Below are positions 21,945 through 32,350 of a stretch of 39,351 nucleotides of DNA, piece after piece. The DNA is from Clostridia bacterium (GTDB taxonomy: Bacteria; Bacillota; Clostridia; Christensenellales; Aristaeellaceae), in NCBI GenBank assembly GCA_017502305.1, contig JAFVVG010000012.1, positions 1 to 39,351 of the forward strand, read 5' to 3'. The notes under the pieces were generated by a model that did not search any database, was not told the DNA's origin, and worked only from the letters and a program-made list of their open reading frames with translations. Numbering within the stretch: the stretch's first letter is position 1; the number at the start of each line of letters is the position of its first letter. Made by a program: the position numbers and the translations under genes.

Positions 21945-22997
21945 TTATCCCTTGATATGCCTCACCAGTGCATCGGTCACCTTTTCCATATCCTCCGTGG
22001 TGCCGATGGTCACCCGCAGCCAGCTCTTCAGCCTGGGGGCGGAGAAGTGCCGCACCAGAATGCCCTCCTCCCGCAGCGCCTTCTGCACCGGGGCAGCGTC
22101 CTCGCCCGCCTTCACAAAGAGGAAATTGGTGGCGCTGGGCAACACCTCAATGCCGTTTGCCTTCAGCGCTGCATAGGCCTTGTCCCGGGCCGCAACCACA
22201 AGGTTCACCGTCTTGTTTGTGTAATCCACATCCAGCATGGAGGCCGTGGCCGCCGCCTGGGCATAGCGGTCCAGGGGGTAGCTGTTGAAGCTGTCCCGGA
22301 TGCGGCGCAGAGCGTCAATCAACCGCTTGTTGCCAATGGCATAGCCCACGCGCATGCCCGCCAGGGCGTGGCTTTTGGAGAAGGTGCGCACGATGAGCAG
22401 ATTGTCGAATTCGCTGAGCAGCGGCACAGCGGTTTCCGTAGCAAAGGCTGCATAAGCCTCGTCCACCAGCAGCACGGCGTCGTTTTCTTTGGCGTGCTGT
22501 GCCATGCGGCGAATCTCCGTCTGGGGCAGTTCGATGCCCGTGGGTGCGTTGGGATTGGCCAGCGCCATGGGGCAGCCCTGGAGCATGCCCTCCACATCCA
22601 CGGTGAAGTCATTTTTCAGCGCCACGGTTTCGTGATTCACACCGAAAAGATTGGCATACACCGGGTAGAAGGAATAGGTCACATCCGGGGTCAGCAGCCG
22701 CTTGCCGGCGAAAAACGCCGCGAAGGCAAAGGCCAGCACCTCATCGGAGCCATTGCCGCAGAAGACCATCTCCGGCTCCACGCCGTTCACCTGGGCAATG
22801 GCCTCCCGCAGGGCGGTGGCTTCCATGTCCGGGTACAGGCGCAGGCTGTCGCACAAGCCCTCAATGGCCTCCGCCACCTTTGGAGACGGCGGATAGGGGT
22901 TTTCGTTGGTATTCAGCTTGATAAACTGGCGGTCCTTGGGCTGCTCGCCCGCCGTATAGGGCACCAGCCGCAGGGCCAGATCGCTTTCGTAAGCCAT
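21945..22997 (-). CDS. hisC: Histidinol-phosphate aminotransferase
   Basis: A 350-residue PLP-dependent class II aminotransferase that converts imidazole-acetol phosphate to histidinol phosphate. Features are KLNTNENPYPPSP near residue 28, FCGNGSDEVLAFAF (cofactor phosphate pocket), ANPNAPTGIELP, LLVDEAYAAF and the PLP-lysine motif FSKSHALAGMRVGYAIG. The length is normal. The start is two bases after the hisF stop (TGATATG), so the genes are translationally coupled. It is the last gene of the unit and is followed by a terminator. Confidence 0.95.
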   Translation of the reverse strand: MAYESDLALRLVPYTAGEQPKDRQFIKLNTNENPYPPSPKVAEAIEGLCDSLRLYPDMEATALREAIAQVNGVEPEMVFCGNGSDEVLAFAFAAFFAGKRLLTPDVTYSFYPVYANLFGVNHETVALKNDFTVDVEGMLQGCPMALANPNAPTGIELPQTEIRRMAQHAKENDAVLLVDEAYAAFATETAVPLLSEFDNLLIVRTFSKSHALAGMRVGYAIGNKRLIDALRRIRDSFNSYPLDRYAQAAATASMLDVDYTNKTVNLVVAARDKAYAALKANGIEVLPSATNFLFVKAGEDAAPVQKALREEGILVRHFSAPRLKSWLRVTIGTTEDMEKVTDALVRHIKG

Positions 22998-22998
22998 A

Positions 22999-23760
22999 TC
23001 ACAGTCTCCTCACCGGCACATTCTCCCGTGCCAGGTAATCCTTCAAATCGCTGATCTTCATCAGCCCGAAGTGGAACAGCGTAGCCGCCAGGGCCGCGTC
23101 GGCGCCGCCGACGGTCAGCGCGTCACGGAAGTGCTCCAGCTTGCCCGCGCCGCCGCTGGCGATCACCGGCACCGGCACCGCGTCGGCAATGGCCCGGGTA
23201 ACGTCCAGGGCAAAGCCCTCGCCCACGCCGTCGGTATCCATGCTGGTGAGCAGAATCTCGCCAGCGCCGCGCTTCACGCCTTCCACCGCCCATTCCAGGG
23301 CGTCCTTGCCGGTATTCACACGGCCGCCGTTGACATACACATCCCAGCCGCCGCCCTGGCGCTTCTTCACGTCCATGGCCAGCACGATGCACTGGCTGCC
23401 AAAGCGCAGCGCCGCCTCGGTGATGAAATCCGGGTTGCGCACCGCAGGGCTGTTGATGGATACCTTGTCCGCGCCCCGCAGGAGAATCTGCCGGATCTGC
23501 TCGATCTCCGCAATGCCGCCGCCCACGGTAAAGGGAATGAACACCTGCTCCGCCACACGGCTCACCACGTCCAGCATGGTACCACGCTTCTCGTGGGAGG
23601 CATTGATGTCCAGCAGCACCAGTTCATCAGCGCCGGCCTGGTTGTAGGTCACCGCCGCCTCCACAGGGTCGCCGGCGTCACGGATATCCACAAAATTCAC
23701 GCCCTTCACCACCCGGCCGTCCCGGATGTCCAGGCAGGGAATAATTCGCTTGGTCAGCAT
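22999..23760 (-). CDS. hisF: Imidazole glycerol phosphate synthase subunit HisF
   Basis: A 253-residue TIM barrel that joins PRFAR with ammonia from HisH to give imidazole glycerol phosphate and AICAR. It begins [20 protein letters not shown], with the catalytic Asp in CLDIRDGR, and has the phosphate-binding loops TVGGGI and IASGGAG. The ATG at 23760 overlaps the hisH stop (ATGCTGA) and follows AGGGGG; a frame from 23778 adds six residues unlike HisF. It forms an obligate complex with the neighbouring HisH. Confidence 0.97.
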   Translation of the reverse strand: MLTKRIIPCLDIRDGRVVKGVNFVDIRDAGDPVEAAVTYNQAGADELVLLDINASHEKRGTMLDVVSRVAEQVFIPFTVGGGIAEIEQIRQILLRGADKVSINSPAVRNPDFITEAALRFGSQCIVLAMDVKKRQGGGWDVYVNGGRVNTGKDALEWAVEGVKRGAGEILLTSMDTDGVGEGFALDVTRAIADAVPVPVIASGGAGKLEHFRDALTVGGADAALAATLFHFGLMKISDLKDYLARENVPVRRL

Positions 23761-24368
23761 GCCGCATCCCCCTTCCATTCAGCGAAGCGCCGCAGCATGT
23801 TCAGCCCGGCCTCGCCGCTCTTTTCGGGATGGAACTGGGTGGCCATCACATTCCCCCGGCACACGGCAGCGGTGAAAACCTGACCATAATCGCAGGTAGC
23901 GGCGGTGAAATCATCGCTGACCTCCGCCATACAGTAGGAGTGGACAAAGTACACGCAAGGATCGTCGCCCTTGTCAAAAAGGGGGCAGTCACGGGTGATC
24001 AGCGTATTCCAGCCCATGTGGGGTATTTTGAGCCCCCTGTCCTCAAACCTGGTGATGGTGCCCGGCAAAAGGCCCAGGCCATCGTAGAAGCCGTTCTCCT
24101 CGCTGTGCTCAAACATCATCTGCATACCCAGGCAAATGCCGAGAAGGGGTTTGCCGCTGTTGGCCGTGGCGATCACCGCCTGGTCCAGGCCGGTTTCACG
24201 CAGCCGGGCCATGGCGTCGCAGAAGGCGCCCACGCCGGGCAGCACAACATGGTCGGCCGAAGCAATCACTTCAGGCGAATCGGTGATGACCGCCTCGAAC
24301 CCCAGGAATTGAAAAGCCTTCTGCACGCTGCGCAGGTTGCCCATGCCGTAATCAATAATGGCAATCAT
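23754..24368 (-). CDS. hisH: Imidazole glycerol phosphate synthase glutaminase subunit HisH
   Basis: A 204-residue class I glutamine amidotransferase feeding ammonia to HisF. It begins [15 protein letters not shown]. The nucleophile elbow is [12 protein letters not shown] (Cys near residue 80), and the His/Glu of the triad lie in [12 protein letters not shown]. It overlaps the upstream amidohydrolase by four bases (ATGA) and hisF by seven, so all are translated together. Confidence 0.97.
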   Translation of the reverse strand: MIAIIDYGMGNLRSVQKAFQFLGFEAVITDSPEVIASADHVVLPGVGAFCDAMARLRETGLDQAVIATANSGKPLLGICLGMQMMFEHSEENGFYDGLGLLPGTITRFEDRGLKIPHMGWNTLITRDCPLFDKGDDPCVYFVHSYCMAEVSDDFTAATCDYGQVFTAAVCRGNVMATQFHPEKSGEAGLNMLRRFAEWKGDAAC

Positions 24369-25165
24369 GCCTTGTCCTCCCCGATGAATCGCTCGAAGTT
24401 TTTATGCAGGATCATCTCCCGCTCCTCCTCCGTCAGGGGCAGCGCCATAAACCTGGCCAACTCCTCCTTGGGATGCCACATAGGATAATCCGTGCCAAAG
24501 AACACCCTGTCCGCGCCGTAGCGGTGAATGATTTTGACGGCCTCCTCCGGCTCTACGGCATACAGACTGGAGCAGCTGTCTACATATACGTTGCCCCGGC
24601 CTGCCAGCAGCTTCCATGCGTCGCTCCATACCGACCAGCCGCCAAAGTGGGCGCAGATGGCCGTCAGCTTCGGCACATGATCCAGCGCCCGGGCCATGCG
24701 CTCCGGATTGCTGTAATCATACCGATAATCGCCGGTGTGCACCAATAAAGGCAGGTTTCTTTCCGCCATGGCCTCAAACAGCCGCAGCGCAGCGGGATCA
24801 TCCAGCCTGAAATGCTGGAAGTCCGGATGCAGCTTCACGCCCCTGAGCCCCAGTTCCAGCATGCGGTCAAGTTCCTTTTCCATCTCAGGATGATCCGGAT
24901 GCATGGAGCCAAAGCCGATAAACTTATCCGGATGCGCCGCCACAGATGCCGCGATAAAATCGTTGATGGCCCGTGCCCGCTCCCATGTTACCGCCACCGA
25001 GTGCACCAGGTGCCGGGTGATGCCAGCCTCCTGCCCGGCCTTCAGCAGCATTCCCACCGTGCCATCCAGATCCATGGGAATATCATAAAAATCGCCAATG
25101 GATTGTGCCGCCTTCAGAGCGATCTTGTCCGGATAAATATGGGCGTGGGTATCAATGATCCTCAT
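24365..25165 (-). CDS. TIM-barrel amidohydrolase (Amidohydro_2) heading the his unit
   Basis: A 266-residue metal-dependent hydrolase of the amidohydrolase-2 family (PF04909). The HxH motif is in IDTHAHIYPDK at the N terminus. VKLHPDFQHF, LLVHTGDYRYDYSNP and AICAHFGG give further metal histidines, and FFGTDYPMWHP gives the last Asp. Members hydrolyse or decarboxylate varied small molecules; the substrate here is unknown. It is the first gene of a unit with hisH, hisF and hisC and overlaps hisH by four bases, so a link to histidine or purine side products is possible. The ATG at 25165 has AAGGAGG upstream; a frame reaching 25231 would run through the leader hairpin. Confidence 0.85.
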   Translation of the reverse strand: MRIIDTHAHIYPDKIALKAAQSIGDFYDIPMDLDGTVGMLLKAGQEAGITRHLVHSVAVTWERARAINDFIAASVAAHPDKFIGFGSMHPDHPEMEKELDRMLELGLRGVKLHPDFQHFRLDDPAALRLFEAMAERNLPLLVHTGDYRYDYSNPERMARALDHVPKLTAICAHFGGWSVWSDAWKLLAGRGNVYVDSCSSLYAVEPEEAVKIIHRYGADRVFFGTDYPMWHPKEELARFMALPLTEEEREMILHKNFERFIGEDKA

Positions 25166-25198
25166 GCGGGCACCTCCTTTGTACCAACAAACTCGGAA

Positions 25199-25226
25199 AG
25201 AGGCAGGACCGTCAAAACCTGCCTCT
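25199..25226 (-). promoter_or_regulatory. 5'-leader hairpin of the amidohydrolase-his unit
   Basis: A perfect 9-bp stem (AGAGGCAGG and CCTGCCTCT) with a 10-base loop, followed on the minus strand by TTTCCGAGTTTGTTGG. It begins only about seven bases after the predicted transcription start. It could stabilise the 5' end, serve as a weak attenuator or be an operator; no known riboswitch fold fits this short leader. Confidence 0.55.
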
Positions 25227-25239
25227 TCCACGCAAATCT

Positions 25240-25268
25240 ATTATGAAGCATGCGCCTGCACCTGTCAA
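25240..25268 (-). promoter_or_regulatory. Promoter of the amidohydrolase-hisHFC unit
   Basis: A perfect TTGACA (25268-25263) and CATAAT (25245-25240) with a 17-base spacer on the minus strand, start expected near 25233. Confidence 0.82.
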
Positions 25269-25321
25269 GAAACGAAGCAGCGATTTATTGTACTAAAGTT
25301 GTTTTCCACCCCTTCAACGTC

Positions 25322-25353
25322 AAAAGCCCCGCTCCCGTATCGGGAGCAGGGCT
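25322..25353 (-). terminator. Terminator of the arabinoside-use genes
   Basis: On the minus strand AGCCCTGCTCCCG, a three-base loop and CGGGAGCGGGGCT form a 13-bp stem with one mismatch, followed by TTTTG. It starts 12 bases after the GH43 stop. Confidence 0.92.
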
Positions 25354-25364
25354 AATATGTGAGC

Positions 25365-26339
25365 TTATTTCTGGAAAAGCTGGTTCGCCAGGTCAAACAC
25401 CGGCAGACCGTTCCGGAAATCAACTTTCATGATAAACGTATGCCGGTTGGGATCATACAGCGGATTTCCGATGATCTCGTCATAGGGCCGCGCGTGATAG
25501 GAGGTATACACCTGGCCATCCTCATCGGTGAAGAAGGTGTTGTGTCCCGGGCCGAAGATACCCTTCTGCGCGTCCGTTTTCAAAACGGGCAGGTTCAGCT
25601 TATGCCAGGCGGAGATATCCATGGGATCAGCCTCCGCGTCCATCCACAGCATACCCATGCAGTAGGCCGGACTGGTATCGCTGGCGGAATAGGTCAGGCA
25701 CAGCCGCCCGTCGCGGCAGATCACGGTGGGGCCCTCGTTCACCCAGAAGCCATGGCGCTCCCAGGCATAGGTGGGCGAAGTAAGCAGCATCTGGGGCGTT
25801 TTCAGCCGGGTAGGCGAAGCCATCTGCGCAATGTACAGGTTGGAGATCATGGGATCCACGCTGACCTTCTCTGCCCACACGCAGTAGTGCTTCCCCCGGT
25901 GCTCAAACACCGTCATATCCAGCGAGAACGCCGTGAAGCTGAAGGGGTCGTCCTCCGCGGGCTGCATCATGCCGCATTCTTCCCAGCTGCCGCTGATGGG
26001 ATCCTCATCCCTGCAGCACAGTACCCAGGGGCGGATCCGCCAGCACTTTTCAGCCTCTCCCGCGGCGAAATAGATATACCAGCAGCCGTCCAGCCGGTGG
26101 AGTTCCGGCGCCCAGATATGCGCCCCCATCACACCTCTTTCATGGGCGTGCCATATCTCCTTTTCCTGAGCCGTCCGCAGGCCTTCCAGCGTATCGGCGC
26201 AGCGCAGCACAATGCCGTCATAAGAAGGGATCGACGCCGTGAAATACCATTTCCCGTCAATCCTCTGCACAAAGGGATCCGCCCGCTGAGCAATAAAAGG
26301 CGTATTCCACGGCGTGTGCCGATAGTTATCACAGTTCAT
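25365..26339 (-). CDS. Glycoside hydrolase family 43, arabinofuranosidase/xylosidase type
   Basis: A 324-residue five-bladed beta-propeller hydrolase without a signal peptide, so intracellular. The catalytic base is Asp 21 in RADPFV, the pKa-tuning Asp lies near 141 in FSLDMTVF, and the general acid is Glu near 202 in VNEGPTV. HIWAPELH is the common GH43 strand. GH43 enzymes release arabinose or xylose from short oligosaccharides. The adjacent GH51 genes favour arabinose. It is the last gene of the cluster, with CGGAGG eight bases before the start and a terminator behind. Confidence 0.92.
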   Translation of the reverse strand: MNCDNYRHTPWNTPFIAQRADPFVQRIDGKWYFTASIPSYDGIVLRCADTLEGLRTAQEKEIWHAHERGVMGAHIWAPELHRLDGCWYIYFAAGEAEKCWRIRPWVLCCRDEDPISGSWEECGMMQPAEDDPFSFTAFSLDMTVFEHRGKHYCVWAEKVSVDPMISNLYIAQMASPTRLKTPQMLLTSPTYAWERHGFWVNEGPTVICRDGRLCLTYSASDTSPAYCMGMLWMDAEADPMDISAWHKLNLPVLKTDAQKGIFGPGHNTFFTDEDGQVYTSYHARPYDEIIGNPLYDPNRHTFIMKVDFRNGLPVFDLANQLFQK

Positions 26340-26360
26340 TCATTTGCCTCCGATTGATCC

Positions 26361-27872
<1,512 letters not shown>

Positions 27873-27885
27873 TTATCCTGATATT

Positions 27886-29826
27886 CTATTGCAATGGAAA
27901 TTCAAAGATCGTAACGGAGCAGGCCGGAAGCACGGTTTCCGCCACACCGTCAGCAATGGCGCAGCTGCTCTCCGCCGGCACGGCCTTCAGCGGCTTCACA
28001 AAGGAATTGCTTGTCTTCATTTCGCCGCACAGGCAGATGCTCCTGCCTGTTCCGTCCGCGCATCCCGCAAGGCGCATCGTCAGCGGAACGGCTTTCTCTT
28101 CCAGGTTGACCACCTTCACCTGCAGGGTATCCTCGGTGCGGGTCACCACGTGGAAGAGGCTTTCATCGTCTGTTTCGGAATGTACCACCCAGTCGCCCAG
28201 GGTGGAAGCAAACATCTGCTGCACATAATAGCTGGGCGTCAGCAGCACGTCCGTGCCGTTGAACCAGATCAGATCCGGCGTCCAGTCCACCTGGCCTTCC
28301 CTGGCCAGCAGCGGCGCATAGGCCGCCATGCGTACCACGTCGCTGTTTCGCTCAATGCCCGTCAGATAGGCAGCCTCGCACAGGGCTGCCCGCAGGTTAT
28401 TGGGTCTGCGGCTTCCCTGAACAGGCTCGTGGGCAGCGTATTCCCCCAGGAAAACCTGCGTGGTGCGGGGGTAACGGTCATAGCGGTTCACGTGCTCCGG
28501 GAACCACATGCTGTCCATGTAGTAGTGTTCATCCACCAGGCTGTCGGCGAATTTCGCGCGGATGCTGTTCCAGCTGTCGTTGATCAGCGCGCCCTCTGCC
28601 ACCGGGCCAGCCGCCACAATGCAGGTGATCTCCGGGTACTTTTCCTTCACCGCCCGGGAGAGGATCCCATAGCGGGTGAAATAGCCGGTGCCCCAGTTCT
28701 CATTGCCGATGGCGATGTACCGCAGATCAAAGGGTTCCGGATGTCCCATTTCCGCCCGCAGCGCGCCCCAGGCGGTATCCTCACCACCCGTCGCGAACTC
28801 AATCAGATCCAGGATATCCTGGGCATAGGCACGTGTCTCCTCCAGGGTATAGTCCGCCTCACGCGGCTCCCTGGCCTGGCACAGCACGCCCGCATGCACC
28901 ACCGGCAGCGGCAGCGCGCCCAGTTCTTCCGCCAGGCAGAAGTATTCATAATAGCCCAGGCCATAGGTCTGCATGCCGCCCCAGGTGTTGGGGTTTTCCC
29001 TGCGCTGCTCCACCGGGCCCACGGTATGCTTCCAGTTGTATTCATTCTCGCGGACGAAGCTGCCCTCCGCCACGCATCCGCCCGGGAAGCGCAGAAACGC
29101 CGGCTTCAGTCCCCGCAGGGCCTCCACCAGGTCGCTTCGCAAACCGCCGCCGGGCCATTCCTTGCCAAAGCGTTCAGCAGGCATCAGGGAGAGCATATCC
29201 ATGTCCACTTCTCCCCTGCCCTCGATGGTCACGCAGAGCCAGGCGTCGGCGTCCTTCAGCGCCGTGAAAGAAGCCGTGTGCTTCCCCCATTCCACGCCGG
29301 GGTTCAGCACAGCCTCCTCACAGATCGGGTTGCCGCCTGCGTCCGCCAGCGCCACGGTGATCCGGCCATCAAAGCCCCTGTCACGCAGATAGATAAAGAA
29401 ATCGTAGGACTGACCCTCCTGCACGGTCACGCCGCCCTTGAGCGCGCCGCTGGCAAAGCCCTGATTCATCACTCGAACCTTCCCCTGCTCCACGCTGACG
29501 TGAAGATAGGTCGGGTTGTTTTCGTTGAGGGGCTCCTCCGCAGCTACCGTCCACCTGGCTTCTCCGCCGGGTGTGGTATTGATGCGCCACGCGGTGTAGT
29601 GATCCGCCCGCTGAGGGTTCAGGATGTTTTCGTATTCAAAAGACCGGTTCTGCAGCAGTTCGGCGTAAAGGCCGCCGTCCGCCGCGCAGTTGATATCCTC
29701 AAAGAAGAGGCCGTAGAGCGTATCGCTCATTTCACGGTAGGTGTCGTTGGCGTCCGCCTGCAGGGTAACCGCCTGAGCAGTCATGGGCAGGAACAGCGCC
29801 AGAAGCCACAGGATTACTTTTCGCAT
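27886..29826 (-). CDS. Secreted alpha-L-arabinofuranosidase, GH51, with carbohydrate-binding region
   Basis: A 646-residue exported enzyme. The signal peptide is about 19 residues (cleavage after TAQA). A beta-rich region near residues 85-220 resembles the CBM4/9-like insertion typical of large GH51 proteins. Then comes a TIM barrel with the acid/base Glu near 376 in AIGNENWG and the nucleophile Glu near 462 in FLGEYAAHE. It should strip arabinofuranosyl groups from arabinan or arabinoxylan outside the cell. The start overlaps the regulator's stop by 13 bases and has AAGGAGG upstream. It is only distantly related to the shorter GH51 next to it, so not a recent copy. Confidence 0.93.
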   Translation of the reverse strand: MRKVILWLLALFLPMTAQAVTLQADANDTYREMSDTLYGLFFEDINCAADGGLYAELLQNRSFEYENILNPQRADHYTAWRINTTPGGEARWTVAAEEPLNENNPTYLHVSVEQGKVRVMNQGFASGALKGGVTVQEGQSYDFFIYLRDRGFDGRITVALADAGGNPICEEAVLNPGVEWGKHTASFTALKDADAWLCVTIEGRGEVDMDMLSLMPAERFGKEWPGGGLRSDLVEALRGLKPAFLRFPGGCVAEGSFVRENEYNWKHTVGPVEQRRENPNTWGGMQTYGLGYYEYFCLAEELGALPLPVVHAGVLCQAREPREADYTLEETRAYAQDILDLIEFATGGEDTAWGALRAEMGHPEPFDLRYIAIGNENWGTGYFTRYGILSRAVKEKYPEITCIVAAGPVAEGALINDSWNSIRAKFADSLVDEHYYMDSMWFPEHVNRYDRYPRTTQVFLGEYAAHEPVQGSRRPNNLRAALCEAAYLTGIERNSDVVRMAAYAPLLAREGQVDWTPDLIWFNGTDVLLTPSYYVQQMFASTLGDWVVHSETDDESLFHVVTRTEDTLQVKVVNLEEKAVPLTMRLAGCADGTGRSICLCGEMKTSNSFVKPLKAVPAESSCAIADGVAETVLPACSVTIFEFPLQ

Positions 29827-30746
29827 GCGTCCTCCTTGTCGCGGTAGTGCACACGCATACGGATATCCTGGGGATAGTTGCCGAAGGATCGGCCAAAGAT
29901 GGTCAGGCCGCCCACATTTCGGGCGTTTTCAGGCACGGAAATGCGGAACAGGATCGCGCTGCTGCCGTCAATTTTCAATTCCTGCAGCGTGGTATCGCTG
30001 ATCCGGCCGCCATCAACATACGTGCCTGTATTGTTGATGGTCAGAAGCTTGTACAGGCCGTGCTGATTCCAGTTGCGGAACCACCACGAGGGGTTGTAGA
30101 TGCCCTGGATGCGGCCAAAGTCGCCCGGGCTGGTCCAATAGCCCAGCTCCACCCCATTCATGCTGAAGTGCACATCGCTGGGCCAGTCTTCAGAACACCC
30201 CGGCGCTTCCGAGGAGATCTCCATGGAAAGCTGGATCTCCACCAGCTCCTGGTTGCTCTGCAAAAAGCAGGGCAGCATGTATTCCACATAGCCATGCCCA
30301 AACCACAGGATCTCCGCGCCAAACCGCTCCGGACTGGCGAAGAACCGCGGATCATCCACCACGCCGATGATCTTCTCCGGCGTGCAGATACCGCAGGTGG
30401 GCGAAACCTCATAGGCGGTGAACTGGCCCACGCCGATCTCTGTCTCGTAGATGTTGAAGGACCGGTGCTGCTGAGTGGGTTCGATCATGATGCTTTCATC
30501 CGTGGCGCAGCACACCTTCTGCACGCCATGCTTGCCGCTGATCATCTCCACGGTGATCATCCCGCAGTCTGTCAGCGCCTTGATATGGGGCGTCAGCGCT
30601 CCGGCTGTGATGCCCAGCTTGTCAGAGATGGCGCTCATGCGCAGCGGGCCTTCCTGATACAGAAGCTCCATGATGGAGATGCGGATGTCCGAGTTCAGCG
30701 CCCGGAACAGGGGCAGGCCTTCCCGCAGGGAACGGATATGCAGCAT
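29814..30746 (-). CDS. ArsR-type regulator with C-terminal beta-sandwich domain
   Basis: A 310-residue transcription factor. Residues 15-85 form a winged helix-turn-helix (ALNSDIRISIMELLYQEG, then LGITAGALTPHIKALTDCGMI). The remaining 220 residues are beta-rich (MNGVELGYWTSPGDFG, NPSWWFRNWNQHG) and probably bind a sugar-like ligand; such ArsR fusions often sit next to arabinofuranosidases in Firmicutes. It lacks an obvious metal-binding cysteine motif, so it is not a classical metal sensor. It has its own promoter and a 12-bp palindrome upstream. The ATG at 30746 with GAGGTGA is preferred over a GTG at 30755. Confidence 0.83.
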   Translation of the reverse strand: MLHIRSLREGLPLFRALNSDIRISIMELLYQEGPLRMSAISDKLGITAGALTPHIKALTDCGMITVEMISGKHGVQKVCCATDESIMIEPTQQHRSFNIYETEIGVGQFTAYEVSPTCGICTPEKIIGVVDDPRFFASPERFGAEILWFGHGYVEYMLPCFLQSNQELVEIQLSMEISSEAPGCSEDWPSDVHFSMNGVELGYWTSPGDFGRIQGIYNPSWWFRNWNQHGLYKLLTINNTGTYVDGGRISDTTLQELKIDGSSAILFRISVPENARNVGGLTIFGRSFGNYPQDIRMRVHYRDKEDACEK

Positions 30747-30773
30747 GATGCTCACCTCGCTTTCTTTCGGAAT

Positions 30774-30803
30774 AGGGGGAACGGCGGTCAGGCCGTTCCC
30801 CCT
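30774..30803. promoter_or_regulatory. 12-bp palindrome between the binding-protein gene and the regulator
   Basis: AGGGGGAACGGC and GCCGTTCCCCCT flank a six-base loop. It overlaps the predicted transcription start of the regulator (near 30800). It could be the operator bound by the regulator itself, a 5'-end stabilising hairpin, or a partial terminator after the binding-protein gene; no T run follows on the minus strand. Confidence 0.65.
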
Positions 30804-30806
30804 GGT

Positions 30807-30835
30807 AGTTTATGCCAAAGGGCAATGCAAGTCAA
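30807..30835 (-). promoter_or_regulatory. Promoter of the regulator-GH51-GH51-GH43 unit
   Basis: Minus-strand TTGACT (30835-30830) and TAAACT (30812-30807) with a 17-base spacer, just seven bases after the binding-protein stop codon. Confidence 0.65.
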
Positions 30836-30841
30836 GCCTGA

Positions 30842-32293
30842 TTACTCGGCTTCACCATACACGCTGAAGAACACGGCCATGGCGTCGTCGTAATACTTGC
30901 GGCCAGCCTCGTCCAGCTTGTCGGTGTAATCGAAGGGATCGATGGCGCCGGCGTTGATGGCAGCTTCGATGCCGGTGTAGCCAGCATAGTCAGAGCCATG
31001 ATAGAAGTCGGTGATGAAGGTGTTGAAGCCGGGGATGGTACGGCCACCGAAGGTCACGGGGTTCTGGATAGCGTTGAAGAAGTTCTCCCAGTCGTTCCAG
31101 TAGCCCAGGTCAGGCATGATGGCAGCCATGGCAGCGGCTACTTCTTCGTCCTCGATCATGGGCAGGGAGCCGGGCAGACGGTAGATCTTTTCCTGGGTGA
31201 CGTCGCCGGTTTCGGCATTGGTCACGTCGCGGGTGATGGTGGGATACAGCTCGGCACGGGCCAGCCAGCCTTCCTTGCCCCAGGTCAGGAACTTGGCGAC
31301 TTCATAGGCCTCGCGGGGATGCTGGCAGTCCTTGGAGATGGAAACCATGTCCAGCCAGGAGAACTGGCCGCCGTTTTCCACGCCCTCACCGATGGGAGCA
31401 TTGTAGGGCACCATCTGCAGGCCGCGCTCCAGGGCAGCGGTCTGGGTGTAGATGTTGTTCATGGTCCAGTAGGCGTCCATCTGGATAGCCACATGGCCGG
31501 ATTCGCCGGGCCACATGTCGTCGGGCACCACAGCCAGGTATTCCTCGCTGCCGGCGATGGCCTGATAGCCCAGGCGGGCATACTCAGACTGCTTTTCCAT
31601 CATGTCAACCCAGCCGGAGCCGAAGTTGTAGCTCTCGCCGTCCCAGCCGAATTCGCCGGTGACGTTGTCGGTCAGGGCGATGGGGCCCAGGGTCACGGGG
31701 CCCATGAAGTAGTTGTAAGCCCAGATGCCCTGAGAGGGATCCGTCATGGTTTCGATCAGTTCCAGCATCTGCTCCCAGGTCCAGTCCTGAGCGGGCAGTT
31801 CCACGTTCAGCTTGTCGAACACGGCCTTGTCCAGGTAGATGATGGCGGGCAGGTTCTCGCCGGGCATGAAGAAGCAGCGCTTGCCGTCCACATAGCCCAC
31901 GTTGCGCAGGGAGGGATACAGCTTGGTCTGGGCCTCTTCGTCGTTCTCGATGTAGGTGGTGATGTCCATCATCAGGTGGTTGGCCAGGAGGGGATCCAGG
32001 TCCAGCCAGAAGAAGACGTCGGGCATGTTGTTGTCGGCAGCCAGGTTGGTCAGGGTGCCGGTCACGTCAGCCGTGGTGGTCTCGATGATCTCGATGGTGA
32101 TGTTGGGATACTTCTCGGTGAACTTGTCCGCCAGGGCGCGGGTCAGCTCGAAGTCGTCCCAGGTCATGAAGGTGATGGTGATGGGGTCGGTGGTGTTCAG
32201 CTCGGGCATGTTGTAGGTAGCTTCGGCGCTGGCAAAGGAGCACAGGGAAGCCATCATGCACAGAGCCATGATGAGAGCAACCAGTTTCTTCAT
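30842..32293 (-). CDS. Extracellular sugar-binding protein of a CUT1 ABC transporter
   Basis: A 483-residue exported binding protein (SBP_bac_1 type). The signal peptide MKKLVALIMALCMMASLC ends ASA and shows no clean lipobox, although a Cys is present at position 18. The mature part starts with ITITFMTWDDFELTRALADKF and shows the usual alternating alpha/beta lobes, with NMPDVFFWLDLDPLLANHL. It should capture arabino-oligosaccharides, judging from the GH genes downstream. The ATG at 32293 follows AAAGGAGG; the frame upstream to 32347 is not used. It comes 57 bases after a MalG-type permease. Confidence 0.88.
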   Translation of the reverse strand: MKKLVALIMALCMMASLCSFASAEATYNMPELNTTDPITITFMTWDDFELTRALADKFTEKYPNITIEIIETTTADVTGTLTNLAADNNMPDVFFWLDLDPLLANHLMMDITTYIENDEEAQTKLYPSLRNVGYVDGKRCFFMPGENLPAIIYLDKAVFDKLNVELPAQDWTWEQMLELIETMTDPSQGIWAYNYFMGPVTLGPIALTDNVTGEFGWDGESYNFGSGWVDMMEKQSEYARLGYQAIAGSEEYLAVVPDDMWPGESGHVAIQMDAYWTMNNIYTQTAALERGLQMVPYNAPIGEGVENGGQFSWLDMVSISKDCQHPREAYEVAKFLTWGKEGWLARAELYPTITRDVTNAETGDVTQEKIYRLPGSLPMIEDEEVAAAMAAIMPDLGYWNDWENFFNAIQNPVTFGGRTIPGFNTFITDFYHGSDYAGYTGIEAAINAGAIDPFDYTDKLDEAGRKYYDDAMAVFFSVYGEAE

Positions 32294-32350
32294 TTGGGTT
32301 TCCTCCTTTAATATTTTGATCCAAGGCCTTGTCGGCCCGAAATCCATGAG

